Below are positions 24,433 to 35,452 of a DNA stretch of 64,000 bases, piece by piece. The first letter of the stretch is position 1. The number at the start of each line of letters is the position of its first letter. The stretch lies in the NCBI RefSeq assembly GCF_030269925.1, contig NC_085124.1:1-64000 (forward strand), in the 5' to 3' direction. A program made the translations under genes and the position numbers. Under the pieces are notes generated by a model. The model saw only the letters and a list, made by a program, of their open reading frames with translations, did not search any database and was not told where the DNA came from. Source of the DNA: Bombyx mori (taxonomy: Eukaryota; Arthropoda; Insecta; Lepidoptera; Bombycidae).

Positions 24433-26073
24433 GGCGAAACGCTGAGCCACGACCGCGAGCGCCACGTTTTTTCCACGCTCCGCAACTTAAAATTACGAAA
24501 AATGGTTTTTTCGCGCGAAGATACAAGTGTGTAGTATCAAAATACGCGTCTCAGTGAGAGGAACACAACCGTGAAAACCGCTTGGAAATAAGTGAAAGTG
24601 AGAGAAAGTTGTGGTTCAAAAACTAAATTTTTTGTATGTTTTTGTGATACGCTGACAAAACTAGATCGACGACCCCCCACTTTTTTGGGGTCTAAATAAT
24701 CGTCTCGTCGAGCCCTACCTTCTGGACTATACCCAGGATTTTTCCGGTGGAAAACAGCCAGTGTAATCCGGAATTTCTGAAAACCACGTGCTACCGAGAT
24801 CGACTCCCAGGACACCTGGACAGGCGTGTGGCACACCAATAGAAGCGTCTTGACAAGGCGAATCTTTTGACACCTGGATCATCGAGATCAGACAACCCGG
24901 GACAACACAGTGAAGCTTTAAAGGTCGACAAAATTTTGAAAATCTTTGGTGTAATTTTCCAGCTAAAGTAAATCGACAACCCCCCTTTTTTATTTTTTTA
25001 TTATAAAGTAGACCCCTTAAAATTAAATTCTCCAAATTTTTAGTTTTTTTTGAATGTGTAGTTTATTAAGAAATTAATTTTGAATAGTGTACTAAATAAT
25101 CAGTTCAATATAAATGGAGTTACACCCCCCTACCGATAATATTTTAAAAATTAATTTTGTTAAAAGTGTTCAAAAATAGACCTCTGAAGAAAGTTTAATT
25201 TTGTTTTCTAATTAATCTAGTTAATTTATAAAAACAAGGCTTTTTGCGGTTGGGCGGGAAAGTGACACCAAAGCAAACCCCTTTGAAGAGGGTAAAAAAA
25301 TCACGGCGCGCAAATTATAATATAAGTATAGTATAGTTTAGGTCATAAGGAACACATTACTTTTTAAATGGTGAATTTTGGACAATTTTTCGAATCGCGA
25401 TCTTCGTTAGCATCTTTGTTTACATCAGAGTTCACCCGCAAATTGAGGCTGTCGCGGAGATCGCGATCTGAAAATCTACTTTTTAGATAATAATAAATTC
25501 GAGATTTTCTTATAAGGACTGGATAGAGCGTGGTTAAAAACCACCCTCCACGTTTTTAAATTTTTGGAAAAACTCTTTTTTCAGCAGAAAAAATAGACCT
25601 AAACTTAAAAAATTTAATAACAAATTTTACCCGATATATCGGGCAGTGTTGAAAAGGGAAATAATGTTTTGCACGACCCAGGGCCGTATCCAGTAAACCA
25701 AGGGAGATAGACAAATTTTTGAGCTCGAATTCGACTTCAATTAGATAATTCAATCAACTAAAAATATTTTAGTATTCTTTGTCATAGAATAGACAACCAT
25801 TATTTATAACAGGTACATAAGGGACTACAAAATTTTTTAAATCGACTTAGCTAGATTTAGAAATCTACTAAACTAACTTCGACTAAACTTCGACACTAAA
25901 AAAATATATCTTTATTAATTTATAATTTTAATTGCACTGTATTAACATTTACATTTGGACACTGACCCCCCTATACAGGGTCCGACAGACATATACACTC
26001 GACAACTTTCCCCGCTGTACTCGCACTGCATCACATCACACTTACATCACACTCTCTCACACACATACACACA
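24433..26073 (+). promoter_or_regulatory. C1 5' leader
   Basis: The start region contains CCACGACCGCGAGCGCCACG (24447-24466), identical in C2, C3, B1 and B2. A GACCCC/GGGGTC hairpin lies at 24671-24692. CACGTG is at 24785-24790, followed by the palindrome GTGTGGCACACC at 24826-24837 and AGAAGCGTCTTGACAAGG, a block also seen in B leaders. The rest is AT-rich with no long frame. A short CT/CA-rich stretch precedes the ATG. Confidence 0.6.
25964..25982 (+). promoter_or_regulatory. Conserved pre-ORF1 hairpin (C1 copy)
   Basis: GACCC pairs with GGGTC around loop CCCTATACA, 91 nt before the ORF1 ATG. The flanks ACACT...CGACAGACAT are shared with C3. Confidence 0.65.
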
Positions 26074-27594
26074 ATGTTCCATACACCAACAACATCTGGC
26101 GCTGCCAAAAAACCTCAAATTCCCAGCCCCGCTACCTCACCTTCGGTAATGCCGGACGCTGCCAGGACTTTCATTAAAAGACCGGAAACAAAAAGAAGGT
26201 CGCTTGATAATATGGACCTGTATAGAAAGCAGCAGCAGTACTATGCTGACACACCGAGCGACCAATTACTCCAGGAAGTGATGAAGACGTTTGAGGATAT
26301 ACCCTCAAAGGTTCAGCAGTACCCTCAGATGAGGCGGGACATCAAGTCCTTCCTGGAGTCACAATCGGACAAAAGTATCCGCATACTCTTTGAGTTGAGT
26401 AAGCGGATGAAGTGTCTGGAAGCAGCGGCGTCCGGGACTAGCATACATACAGTAGCGTCATCTTCTAACAAAGAAGAAAAACTGCTGGGAAAATTGCAAG
26501 AGGTGGAAAACACACTAACTTCACGGCTTAGTCAAATGGAAGTTAACCTGAAGCATGAAATATCAGAACTTAATATAGGAAACGACGATCGAGGCGCTGA
26601 CATCCTCGAACATATGTTCAAAAATTTCGAAGAGACCAAAGCCGAAATAGTTAAAACGACCGAAGGTGTCGTGGGACGGACGCAGGCTCTCTTTGAAGAT
26701 CTGGCTGGTACTGTCGCCAGAGACGTCGTCGAAGCCAAAACACAAATAAGCCAGATAACAAAAGGGTTGACAGCTGAGAGCAACATGGTTCCCCAAACAT
26801 ATGCCAGCGCCGCAGCAACAAAACCTGGGCGTCGTCCGGCGCTTCACTCGATGGCGGTGACCTTCGAGGACAATCAAGAGACTGCCGAAGAGGTACTCGC
26901 GAGAGTGAGGAAAGCGGTCGACGCCAGGGGTACTGGCCTTAAAATAAATAAAATAAGGAAGGCAAAGAATAGCACAGTCATACTCGGCTGCGATACGGAA
27001 GTGGAACTAGATAAGGTGAGAGAAAGGATAAAAAGCCACGGTGATGGGTTAATCGTAGCGCCCATGAAGAATAAGGACCCACTCGTCGTCCTTAAAGACG
27101 TCTTTATGGACAATGACGACAACGAAATGGTTAAGGCCCTTTACGCTCAAAACGCCGACATCTTCATGGGTCTATCACAAGAGGAGATGGATTTGACAAT
27201 TAAATTTAAAAAGAGGACCAGAAATCCTAAGACCTCTCACGTTGTCATCCAGGTGAGACCGAAGGTATGGCAGAGGATGACGGAGGCTGGCGCCCTCTAT
27301 CTGGACCTGCAAAGGGTCAGAGTGGAGGACCAGTCTCCGCTCATCCAATGCACGAAGTGCCTCGCCTTCGGCCACGGCCGCAAATTCTGCACCGGGAATG
27401 TAGACAAGTGTAGCCACTGCGGAGGCCCACACTTGCGCGAGGAATGCGCCGACTACATCGCGGGAATTAAACCGCAGTGCTGCAATTGCTTGCACTCCAG
27501 GTTGCAGAGTACGGATCACAACGCATTCAGTGTCGATTGCCCAACCCGCAAAAAGTGGGACTACCTGGCGCGATCAAACACTGCATATATATGA
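26074..27594 (+). CDS. C1 ORF1: Gag-like protein with three zinc knuckles
   Basis: 506 residues starting MFHTPTTSGAAKK. KRPETKRRSLDNMDLYRKQ lies near residue 30-50. It is followed by a long, largely helical segment of acidic and Lys-rich sequence that differs from the other families. The central YASAAATKPGRRPALHSMAV and DPLVVLKDVFMDNDDNE blocks and the three knuckles at about 426-439, 446-458 and 469-489 are clearly homologous to the other ORF1s. The end is RKKWDYLARSNTAYI. The stop TGA overlaps an ATG (ATGA), a stop-start arrangement suited to translating a second ORF, but what follows is only a His/Thr-rich microsatellite frame. The intact 506-codon frame in an ORF2-less element suggests the protein is still used. 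Confidence 0.92.
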   Translation: MFHTPTTSGAAKKPQIPSPATSPSVMPDAARTFIKRPETKRRSLDNMDLYRKQQQYYADTPSDQLLQEVMKTFEDIPSKVQQYPQMRRDIKSFLESQSDKSIRILFELSKRMKCLEAAASGTSIHTVASSSNKEEKLLGKLQEVENTLTSRLSQMEVNLKHEISELNIGNDDRGADILEHMFKNFEETKAEIVKTTEGVVGRTQALFEDLAGTVARDVVEAKTQISQITKGLTAESNMVPQTYASAAATKPGRRPALHSMAVTFEDNQETAEEVLARVRKAVDARGTGLKINKIRKAKNSTVILGCDTEVELDKVRERIKSHGDGLIVAPMKNKDPLVVLKDVFMDNDDNEMVKALYAQNADIFMGLSQEEMDLTIKFKKRTRNPKTSHVVIQVRPKVWQRMTEAGALYLDLQRVRVEDQSPLIQCTKCLAFGHGRKFCTGNVDKCSHCGGPHLREECADYIAGIKPQCCNCLHSRLQSTDHNAFSVDCPTRKKWDYLARSNTAYI

Positions 27595-28625
27595 CCCATA
27601 CACTCAGCGGAACGCACACACATGACAAATATAAACACACACACACACACACATACACACACACATACACACACACATACACACACACTGATATAAAAGT
27701 ATATAATAAATATATATGGATATATCAACCCAGCAAGTCAAACAAACACTGAACACATATGCAAATGACTAAATAGAAAAAAGCCAAAGAAATAACCCCG
27801 CAATAAGAAATGACAATAAGTATATATACTAGAGTATATATATACTATTGACGAAGAAACAATGGAAATTATAGAAACACTGAGTCAAAATGTCACTATC
27901 CCTAAGTTTAAATAATAGTACCTAACTAAAAAGACATCCTTAGATAGAGTAAATACCGGAAGAAACCATAATAATAAGTTAAAAACATATTGTTAATAGA
28001 ATAAGAAACAAAAACTGTACAAAACTAGATGTTAAGAATTATGAAAGAATGAAGACAATAAACTGTGAATAGAATAAGAAATAGATAGTAAACTCTAGAC
28101 ATAACAACATAATACTGTACTGTAAGAAAATTAAGTTAAAACATATTGATAAATAAAGTAAGAAACGAATAATTGTAAAGAACTAGATGTTAAGAATTAT
28201 GAAAGAATGAAGACAAGAAACTGTGAATAGAATAAGAAATAGATAGTAAGCTGTAGACATAACATTATATAATTGTACTGTAAGAAAATTTAAGTTTAAA
28301 AATATTGTAGCTATGTTGTATTGGACAGTGTCGTCAAAGGTGTTAAGTAAAAAAGTTATGTAGTAACATCAGTAATCAACAACATTATGTAGTAACAGGT
28401 TACAATAAACGGTCACATACGTAGTACAATTATTACCCCAACAGATAAAAATACAAGGTAGTCAAATTAGCGGGAGTCCCACCCGGCAAAGAAAGTAAGG
28501 TGATGGATAAAAGAAAGAAATAGTATGAGGCATGTCAGTGCGAGAGGCATACAAGCGAGAAATAGTATGAATGTGTTACATAGAATAATAAGGTCCTGCC
28601 GAGCCTATGGGCGGGGAAAGGCGAG
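27595..28625 (+). other. C1 3' UTR
   Basis: It begins with a CA microsatellite (about 27634-27690). An internal near-repeat follows: AACTAGATGTTAAGAATTATG occurs twice (around 28022 and 28182) inside a ~160-nt duplicated stretch. The UTR ends with the 157-nt module 28469-28625 shared with family A (AGCGGGAGTCCCACCCGG to GGGGAAAGGC). A 53-codon frame (27591-27752), starting at the ATG that overlaps the ORF1 stop, encodes mainly His-Thr repeats. It is 13 codons in C3, so it is not conserved. Confidence 0.7.
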
Positions 28626-28676
28626 AAAAAAAAAAAAAAAAAAAAAAAAATAAAAAAAAAAAAAAAAAAAAAAAAA

Positions 28677-29073
28677 CCTAACCTAACCTAACCTAACCTA
28701 ACCTAACCTAACCTAACCTAACCTAACCTAACCTAACCTAACCTAACCTAACCTAACCTAACCTAACCTAACCTAACCTAACCTAACCTAACCTAACCTA
28801 ACCTAACCTAACCTAACCTAACCTAACCTAACCTAACCTAACCTAACCTAACCTAACCTAACCTAACCTAACCTAACCTAACCTAACCTAACCTAACCTA
28901 ACCTAACCTAACCTAACCTAACCTAACCTAACCTAACCTAACCTAACCTAACCTAACCTAACCTAACCTAACCTAACCTAACCTAACCTAACCTAACCTA
29001 ACCTAACCTAACCTAACCTAACCTAACCTAACCTAACCTAACCTAACCTAACCTAACCTAACCTAACCTAACC
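28677..29073 (+). repeat. (CCTAA)n telomeric tract
   Basis: 79 units plus CC. Confidence 0.97.
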
Positions 29074-30784
29074 GGCGAAACGCTGAGCCACGACCGCGAG
29101 CGCCACGTTTTTTCCACGCTCCGCAACTTAAAATTACGAAAAATGGTTTTTTCGCGCGAAGATACAAGTGTGTAGTATCAAAATACGCGTCTCAGTGAGA
29201 GGAACACAACCGTGAAAACCGCTTGGAAATAAGTGAAAGTGAGAGAAAGTTGTGGTTCAAAAACTAAATTTTTTGTATGTTTTTGTGATACGCTGACAAA
29301 ACTAGATCGACGACCCCCCACTTTTTTGGGGTCTAAATAATCGTCTCGTCGAGCCCTACCTTCTGGACTATACCCAGGATTTTTCCGGTGGAAAACAGCC
29401 AGTGTAATCCGGAATTTCTGAAAACCACGTGCTACCGAGATCGACTCCCAGGACACCTGGACAGGCGTGTGGCACACCAATAGAAGCGTCTTGACAAGGC
29501 GAATCTTTTGACACCTGGATCATCGAGATCAGACAACCCGGGACAACACAGTGAAGCTTTAAAGGTCGACAAAATTTTGAAAATCTTTGGTGTAATTTTC
29601 CAGCTAAAGTAAATCGACAACCCCCCTTTTTTATTTTTTTATTATAAAGTAGACCCCTTAAAATTAAATTCTCCAAATTTTTAGTTTTTTTTGAATGTGT
29701 AGTTTATTAAGAAATTAATTTTGAATAGTGTACTAAATAATCAGTTCAATATAAATGGAGTTACACCCCCCTACCGATAATATTTTAAAAATTAATTTTG
29801 TTAAAAGTGTTCAAAAATAGACCTCTGAAGAAAGTTTAATTTTGTTTTCTAATTAATCTAGTTAATTTATAAAAACAAGGCTTTTTGCGGTTGGGCGGGA
29901 AAGTGACACCAAAGCAAACCCCTTTGAAGAGGGTAAAAAAATCACGGCGCGCAAATTATAATATAAGTATAGTATAGTTTAGGTCATAAGGAACACATTA
30001 CTTTTTAAATGGTGAATTTTGGACAATTTTTCGAATCGCGATCTTCGTTAGCATCTTTGTTTACATCAGAGTTCACCCGCAAATTGAGGCTGTCGCGGAG
30101 ATCGCGATCTGAAAATCTACTTTTTAGATAATAATAAATTCGAGATTTTCTTATAAGGACTGGATAGAGCGTGGTTAAAAACCACCCTCCACGTTTTTAA
30201 ATTTTTGGAAAAACTCTTTTTTCAGCAGAAAAAATAGACCTAAACTTAAAAAATTTAATAACAAATTTTACCCGATATATCGGGCAGTGTTGAAAAGGGA
30301 AATAATGTTTTGCACGACCCAGGGCCGTATCCAGTAAACCAAGGGAGATAGACAAATTTTTGAGCTCGAATTCGACTTCAATTAGATAATTCAATCAACT
30401 AAAAATATTTTAGTATTCTTTGTCATAGAATAGACAACCATTATTTATAACAGGTACATAAGGGACTACAAAATTTTTTAAATCGACTTAGCTAGATTTA
30501 GAAATCTACTAAACTAACTTCGACTAAACTTCGACACTAAAAAAATATATCTTTATTAATTTATAATTTTAATTGCACTGTATTAACATTTACATTTGGA
30601 CACTGACCCCCCTATACAGGGTCCGACAGACATATACACTCGACAACTTTCCCCGCTGTACTCGCACTGCATCACATCACACTTACATCACACTCTCTCA
30701 CACACATACACACAATGTTCCATACACCAACAACATCTGGCGCTGCCAAAAAACCTCAAATTCCCAGCCCCGCTACCTCACGTA
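29074..30784 (+). promoter_or_regulatory. C2 5' leader, including the frameshifted native start
   Basis: Same content as the C1 leader. CACGTG is at 29426-29431 and the pre-ORF1 hairpin GACCC/GGGTC is at about 30605-30623. The native ORF1 ATG (30715) is present but is thrown out of frame by the 5-nt deletion after 22 codons and reaches a stop about 10 codons later. Confidence 0.6.
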
Positions 30785-32230
30785 ATGCCGGACGCTGCCA
30801 GGACTTTCATTAAAAGACCGGAAACAAAAAGAAGGTCGCTTGATAATATGGACCTGTATAGAAAGCAGCAGCAGTACTATGCTGACACACCGAGCGACCA
30901 ATTACTCCAGGAAGTGATGAAGACGTTTGAGGATATACCCTCAAAGGTTCAGCAGTACCCTCAGATGAGGCGGGACATCAAGTCCTTCCTGGAGTCACAA
31001 TCGGACAAAAGTATCCGCATACTCTTTGAGTTGAGTAAGCGGATGAAGTGTCTGGAAGCAGCGGCGTCCGGGACTAGCATACATACAGTAGCGTCATCTT
31101 CTAACAAAGAAGAAAAACTGCTGGGAAAATTGCAAGAGGTGGAAAACACACTAACTTCACGGCTTAGTCAAATGGAAGTTAACCTGAAGCATGAAATATC
31201 AGAACTTAATATAGGAAACGACGATCGAGGCGCTGACATCCTCGAACATATGTTCAAAAATTTCGAAGAGACCAAAGCCGAAATAGTTAAAACGACCGAA
31301 GGTGTCGTGGGACGGACGCAGGCTCTCTTTGAAGATCTGGCTGGTACTGTCGCCAGAGACGTCGTCGAAGCCAAAACACAAATAAGCCAGATAACAAAAG
31401 GGTTGACAGCTGAGAGCAACATGGTTCCCCAAACATATGCCAGCGCCGCAGCAACAAAACCTGGGCGTCGTCCGGCGCTTCACTCGATGGCGGTGACCTT
31501 CGAGGACAATCAAGAGACTGCCGAAGAGGTACTCGCGAGAGTGAGGAAAGCGGTCGACGCCAGGGGTACTGGCCTTAAAATAAATAAAATAAGGAAGGCA
31601 AAGAATAGCACAGTCATACTCGGCTGCGATACGGAAGTGGAACTAGATAAGGTGAGAGAAAGGATAAAAAGCCACGGTGATGGGTTAATCGTAGCGCCCA
31701 TGAAGAATAAGGACCCACTCGTCGTCCTTAAAGACGTCTTTATGGACAATGACGACAACGAAATGGTTAAGGCCCTTTACGCTCAAAACGCCGACATCTT
31801 CATGGGTCTATCACAAGAGGAGATGGATTTGACAATTAAATTTAAAAAGAGGACCAGAAATCCTAAGACCTCTCACGTTGTCATCCAGGTGAGACCGAAG
31901 GTATGGCAGAGGATGACGGAGGCTGGCGCCCTCTATCTGGACCTGCAAAGGGTCAGAGTGGAGGACCAGTCTCCGCTCATCCAATGCACGAAGTGCCTCG
32001 CCTTCGGCCACGGCCGCAAATTCTGCACCGGGAATGTAGACAAGTGTAGCCACTGCGGAGGCCCACACTTGCGCGAGGAATGCGCCGACTACATCGCGGG
32101 AATTAAACCGCAGTGCTGCAATTGCTTGCACTCCAGGTTGCAGAGTACGGATCACAACGCATTCAGTGTCGATTGCCCAACCCGCAAAAAGTGGGACTAC
32201 CTGGCGCGATCAAACACTGCATATATATGA
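30785..32230 (+). CDS. C2 ORF1: zinc-knuckle Gag-like protein, N-terminus altered by a 5-nt deletion
   Basis: Compared with C1, five bases (CTTCG in C1 just before GTAATG) are missing, so the family start at 30715 no longer joins the long frame. The first in-frame ATG is 30785, giving MPDAARTFIKRPETK and 481 residues. An upstream open stretch in the same frame begins at TTG 30596 but reads leader sequence. All conserved parts downstream, including the three knuckles, are as in C1. The product may be made from 30785 without the first 25 residues, or the copy may be inactive. A sequencing or assembly error at this site is also possible. Confidence 0.8.
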   Translation: MPDAARTFIKRPETKRRSLDNMDLYRKQQQYYADTPSDQLLQEVMKTFEDIPSKVQQYPQMRRDIKSFLESQSDKSIRILFELSKRMKCLEAAASGTSIHTVASSSNKEEKLLGKLQEVENTLTSRLSQMEVNLKHEISELNIGNDDRGADILEHMFKNFEETKAEIVKTTEGVVGRTQALFEDLAGTVARDVVEAKTQISQITKGLTAESNMVPQTYASAAATKPGRRPALHSMAVTFEDNQETAEEVLARVRKAVDARGTGLKINKIRKAKNSTVILGCDTEVELDKVRERIKSHGDGLIVAPMKNKDPLVVLKDVFMDNDDNEMVKALYAQNADIFMGLSQEEMDLTIKFKKRTRNPKTSHVVIQVRPKVWQRMTEAGALYLDLQRVRVEDQSPLIQCTKCLAFGHGRKFCTGNVDKCSHCGGPHLREECADYIAGIKPQCCNCLHSRLQSTDHNAFSVDCPTRKKWDYLARSNTAYI

Positions 32231-33261
32231 CCCATACACTCAGCGGAACGCACACACATGACAAATATAAACACACACACACACACACATACACACACAC
32301 ATACACACACACATACACACACACTGATATAAAAGTATATAATAAATATATATGGATATATCAACCCAGCAAGTCAAACAAACACTGAACACATATGCAA
32401 ATGACTAAATAGAAAAAAGCCAAAGAAATAACCCCGCAATAAGAAATGACAATAAGTATATATACTAGAGTATATATATACTATTGACGAAGAAACAATG
32501 GAAATTATAGAAACACTGAGTCAAAATGTCACTATCCCTAAGTTTAAATAATAGTACCTAACTAAAAAGACATCCTTAGATAGAGTAAATACCGGAAGAA
32601 ACCATAATAATAAGTTAAAAACATATTGTTAATAGAATAAGAAACAAAAACTGTACAAAACTAGATGTTAAGAATTATGAAAGAATGAAGACAATAAACT
32701 GTGAATAGAATAAGAAATAGATAGTAAACTCTAGACATAACAACATAATACTGTACTGTAAGAAAATTAAGTTAAAACATATTGATAAATAAAGTAAGAA
32801 ACGAATAATTGTAAAGAACTAGATGTTAAGAATTATGAAAGAATGAAGACAAGAAACTGTGAATAGAATAAGAAATAGATAGTAAGCTGTAGACATAACA
32901 TTATATAATTGTACTGTAAGAAAATTTAAGTTTAAAAATATTGTAGCTATGTTGTATTGGACAGTGTCGTCAAAGGTGTTAAGTAAAAAAGTTATGTAGT
33001 AACATCAGTAATCAACAACATTATGTAGTAACAGGTTACAATAAACGGTCACATACGTAGTACAATTATTACCCCAACAGATAAAAATACAAGGTAGTCA
33101 AATTAGCGGGAGTCCCACCCGGCAAAGAAAGTAAGGTGATGGATAAAAGAAAGAAATAGTATGAGGCATGTCAGTGCGAGAGGCATACAAGCGAGAAATA
33201 GTATGAATGTGTTACATAGAATAATAAGGTCCTGCCGAGCCTATGGGCGGGGAAAGGCGAG
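32231..33261 (+). other. C2 3' UTR
   Basis: Same as the C1 3' UTR: CA microsatellite, internal duplicated stretch, and the shared A-type terminal module at 33105-33261. I noted no differences from C1 by eye. Confidence 0.7.
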
Positions 33262-33312
33262 AAAAAAAAAAAAAAAAAAAAAAAAATAAAAAAAAAAAAA
33301 AAAAAAAAAAAA

Positions 33313-33749
33313 CCTAACCTAACCTAACCTAACCTAACCTAACCTAACCTAACCTAACCTAACCTAACCTAACCTAACCTAACCTAACCTAACCTAACCT
33401 AACCTAACCTAACCTAACCTAACCTAACCTAACCTAACCTAACCTAACCTAACCTAACCTAACCTAACCTAACCTAACCTAACCTAACCTAACCTAACCT
33501 AACCTAACCTAACCTAACCTAACCTAACCTAACCTAACCTAACCTAACCTAACCTAACCTAACCTAACCTAACCTAACCTAACCTAACCTAACCTAACCT
33601 AACCTAACCTAACCTAACCTAACCTAACCTAACCTAACCTAACCTAACCTAACCTAACCTAACCTAACCTAACCTAACCTAACCTAACCTAACCTAACCT
33701 AACCTAACCTAACCTAACCTAACCTAACCTAACCTAACCTAACCTAACC
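33313..33749 (+). repeat. (CCTAA)n telomeric tract
   Basis: 87 units plus CC. Confidence 0.97.
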
Positions 33750-35452
33750 AGTCAGCCGTGGCCCTCCGCAGCGAACACGCGCGTCCCAAGTTGCTCCGCA
33801 GTGATTTACGCTCGAAAAATCATTAAAAATTCCGAAAAGTGGTGAAAAGTGTACCAAAATTGCAGTGTGATACACCAAAATTTGTGGAAAAGTGCGGCGA
33901 ACCTGTTGGTGAAAGTTTATTTTGGATCGCAGTGAAATTTGGACGATTTTCCGTGGAAAAACTCGGAAATTGCAGAATTCCGAAACTTTGACCGCGTGCG
34001 CCGCGCGTTTTATCGCTGTGACCTACAGTTTTTCTACTGCTATCCTGACGGGCTTGTTGAACCCTACAATCCAATACCAAATTTGGAATTTTTCGGCCAG
34101 AGACGGCCGAGAAATCACCGAAAAAAACAAAAACCACGTGGCACGTGGTCAGTGATCGGCGGCCATTTTGGAAAATTTGAAAATACTTACTGGTGGAGGC
34201 AGACGAGGGAAGCCCAAAACCGTTTCAAGACCTGAAAAAAGTTAAGCCGTTTTTAAGTTATTGAATTTTGAAAATTCGGAAATATTCGAAATTTTCTATC
34301 TTTTTAGAACGATCTATAACATATAGTTTTTTCTTAGTCATATTAAAGCTTACATATACCTGCAACATTGTTGAAAAAATCAGAAATTTCTTTCAGAAAA
34401 TTCCGGAGAAAATAATTTTTCAAAATTTTACAAATTTTCAACTGCATTTAAAAAATAATTATAAAAAATCTAGAACATATTAATTTAAATATTATTGTAG
34501 AGTTAAAAATTTAGCATAACTTTGACGCCTAATTTGAAATTATTGGACTGAAATTGTACTTTTATAACCACTTTAAGGAAAAAATTTATTACTTTTAGAA
34601 ATATTAAATCGGAGGTCAGTTGGTTTTTATTGTTATATAAATATTCGCGACCCTGAGAGAAGCCCCTATAAAACGAGCCCAAACTCGACTAGTTTCGGAC
34701 CACAAATCAAAAATTCATGACTTAAGCGGCCATATTGGACGCCATATTGAAATTTTTTAAATTTAGATATCTTTGCAACCAGTGGGCTTATAGCGGCGGG
34801 GTTTTCGACCGGGTGCTTGACACAACCCTGACCAACGTTTTAACTCAAAAAATTTTTCTCCAAAAATGTTCTATTGATACCAAAAAATTTTTGAACAGCC
34901 GTAGCTCCGGTGTTCGTGGGCGGAGTTGGGCCGAGTTTGGGCTCATTGTAAAGAGCTCAAGGAGGGCTACCTGCCAATATATGATAGAGCGGCTCTACGT
35001 AAGCGGTAAAACAAACTCCAAAACCGTGCTCTATACCAAATTTTTGACTTAGACTTGACCCTTCCAAAGTATATTTCATGTACTTGTGTAGAAAACACAA
35101 CACCTTACGACTCTATGTAGAGCAAAAAACTCTGTAAATAAAATAGAGACCGTGCAAAGCACAAAACTTAGGATTAAGTATCGACTGAGTCTGTGACTCA
35201 AACTATTATTATATATACAAAATAAGCACAACAAAACGACAAAGTCGATGACTTTCAATATTATGTTATATTTACTATAGGCAATCTAGGCGAAACATTG
35301 TAAAACTTTTACAAACTTTTAATTGTAAAATTGCCATTATTACCTGATCAATAATTATAAATCCCGGTAAACTTTTCGGGCTTGCGCTTTAAACCTATTA
35401 GACAAATTGTTATTTTTCTACAATTTTTGCTACAACACTTTTGACACGAAAA
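33750..35452 (+). promoter_or_regulatory. H 5' leader
   Basis: 1.7 kb, AT-rich after the first 450 nt. The palindrome GTGTGATACACC is at 33865-33876. Two CACGTG E-boxes, 34135-34140 and 34142-34147, form CCACGTGGCACGTGG. The remainder to the ATG shows no long conserved frame and no match I recognise to the other leaders. Confidence 0.55.

Larger units (their letters stand above)
24433..28676 (+). mobile_element. C1: ORF1-only TRAS-like telomeric element
   Basis: A complete insertion between CCTAACC and poly(A)-CCTAA, with a 1.64 kb leader, intact ORF1 and 1.03 kb 3' UTR. The poly(A) at 28626-28676 is 25 A, one T, 25 A. No endonuclease, RT or RNase H coding is present. The 3'-terminal ~157 nt match family A. 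C2 is an almost exact copy, and C3 is an older relative with the same ORF1-only layout. Confidence 0.93.
29074..33312 (+). mobile_element. C2: near-identical duplicate of C1 with a 5-nt deletion
   Basis: Every landmark is offset from C1 by 4641 nt before, and 4636 nt after, a 5-nt deletion near 30780. The poly(A) (33262-33312) repeats even the single T between two runs of 25 A. A poly(A) tail should vary between independent insertions, so this is best read as duplication of C1 with its flank, or an assembly duplicate. Confidence 0.92.

Noticed and set aside
27591..27752. His/Thr-rich 53-codon frame after C1 ORF1, as a possible small ORF2
   Set aside because: It is mostly CA microsatellite and shrinks to 13 codons in C3, so it is not conserved.
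30596..30784. Extended 544-codon version of C2 ORF1
   Set aside because: It begins at a TTG in leader sequence and exists only because the 5-nt deletion joined two frames; C1 and C3 show the true start.
33922..34235. Overlapping short frames of 77 and 98 codons in the H leader
   Set aside because: They overlap each other in different frames and have no counterpart in other leaders.
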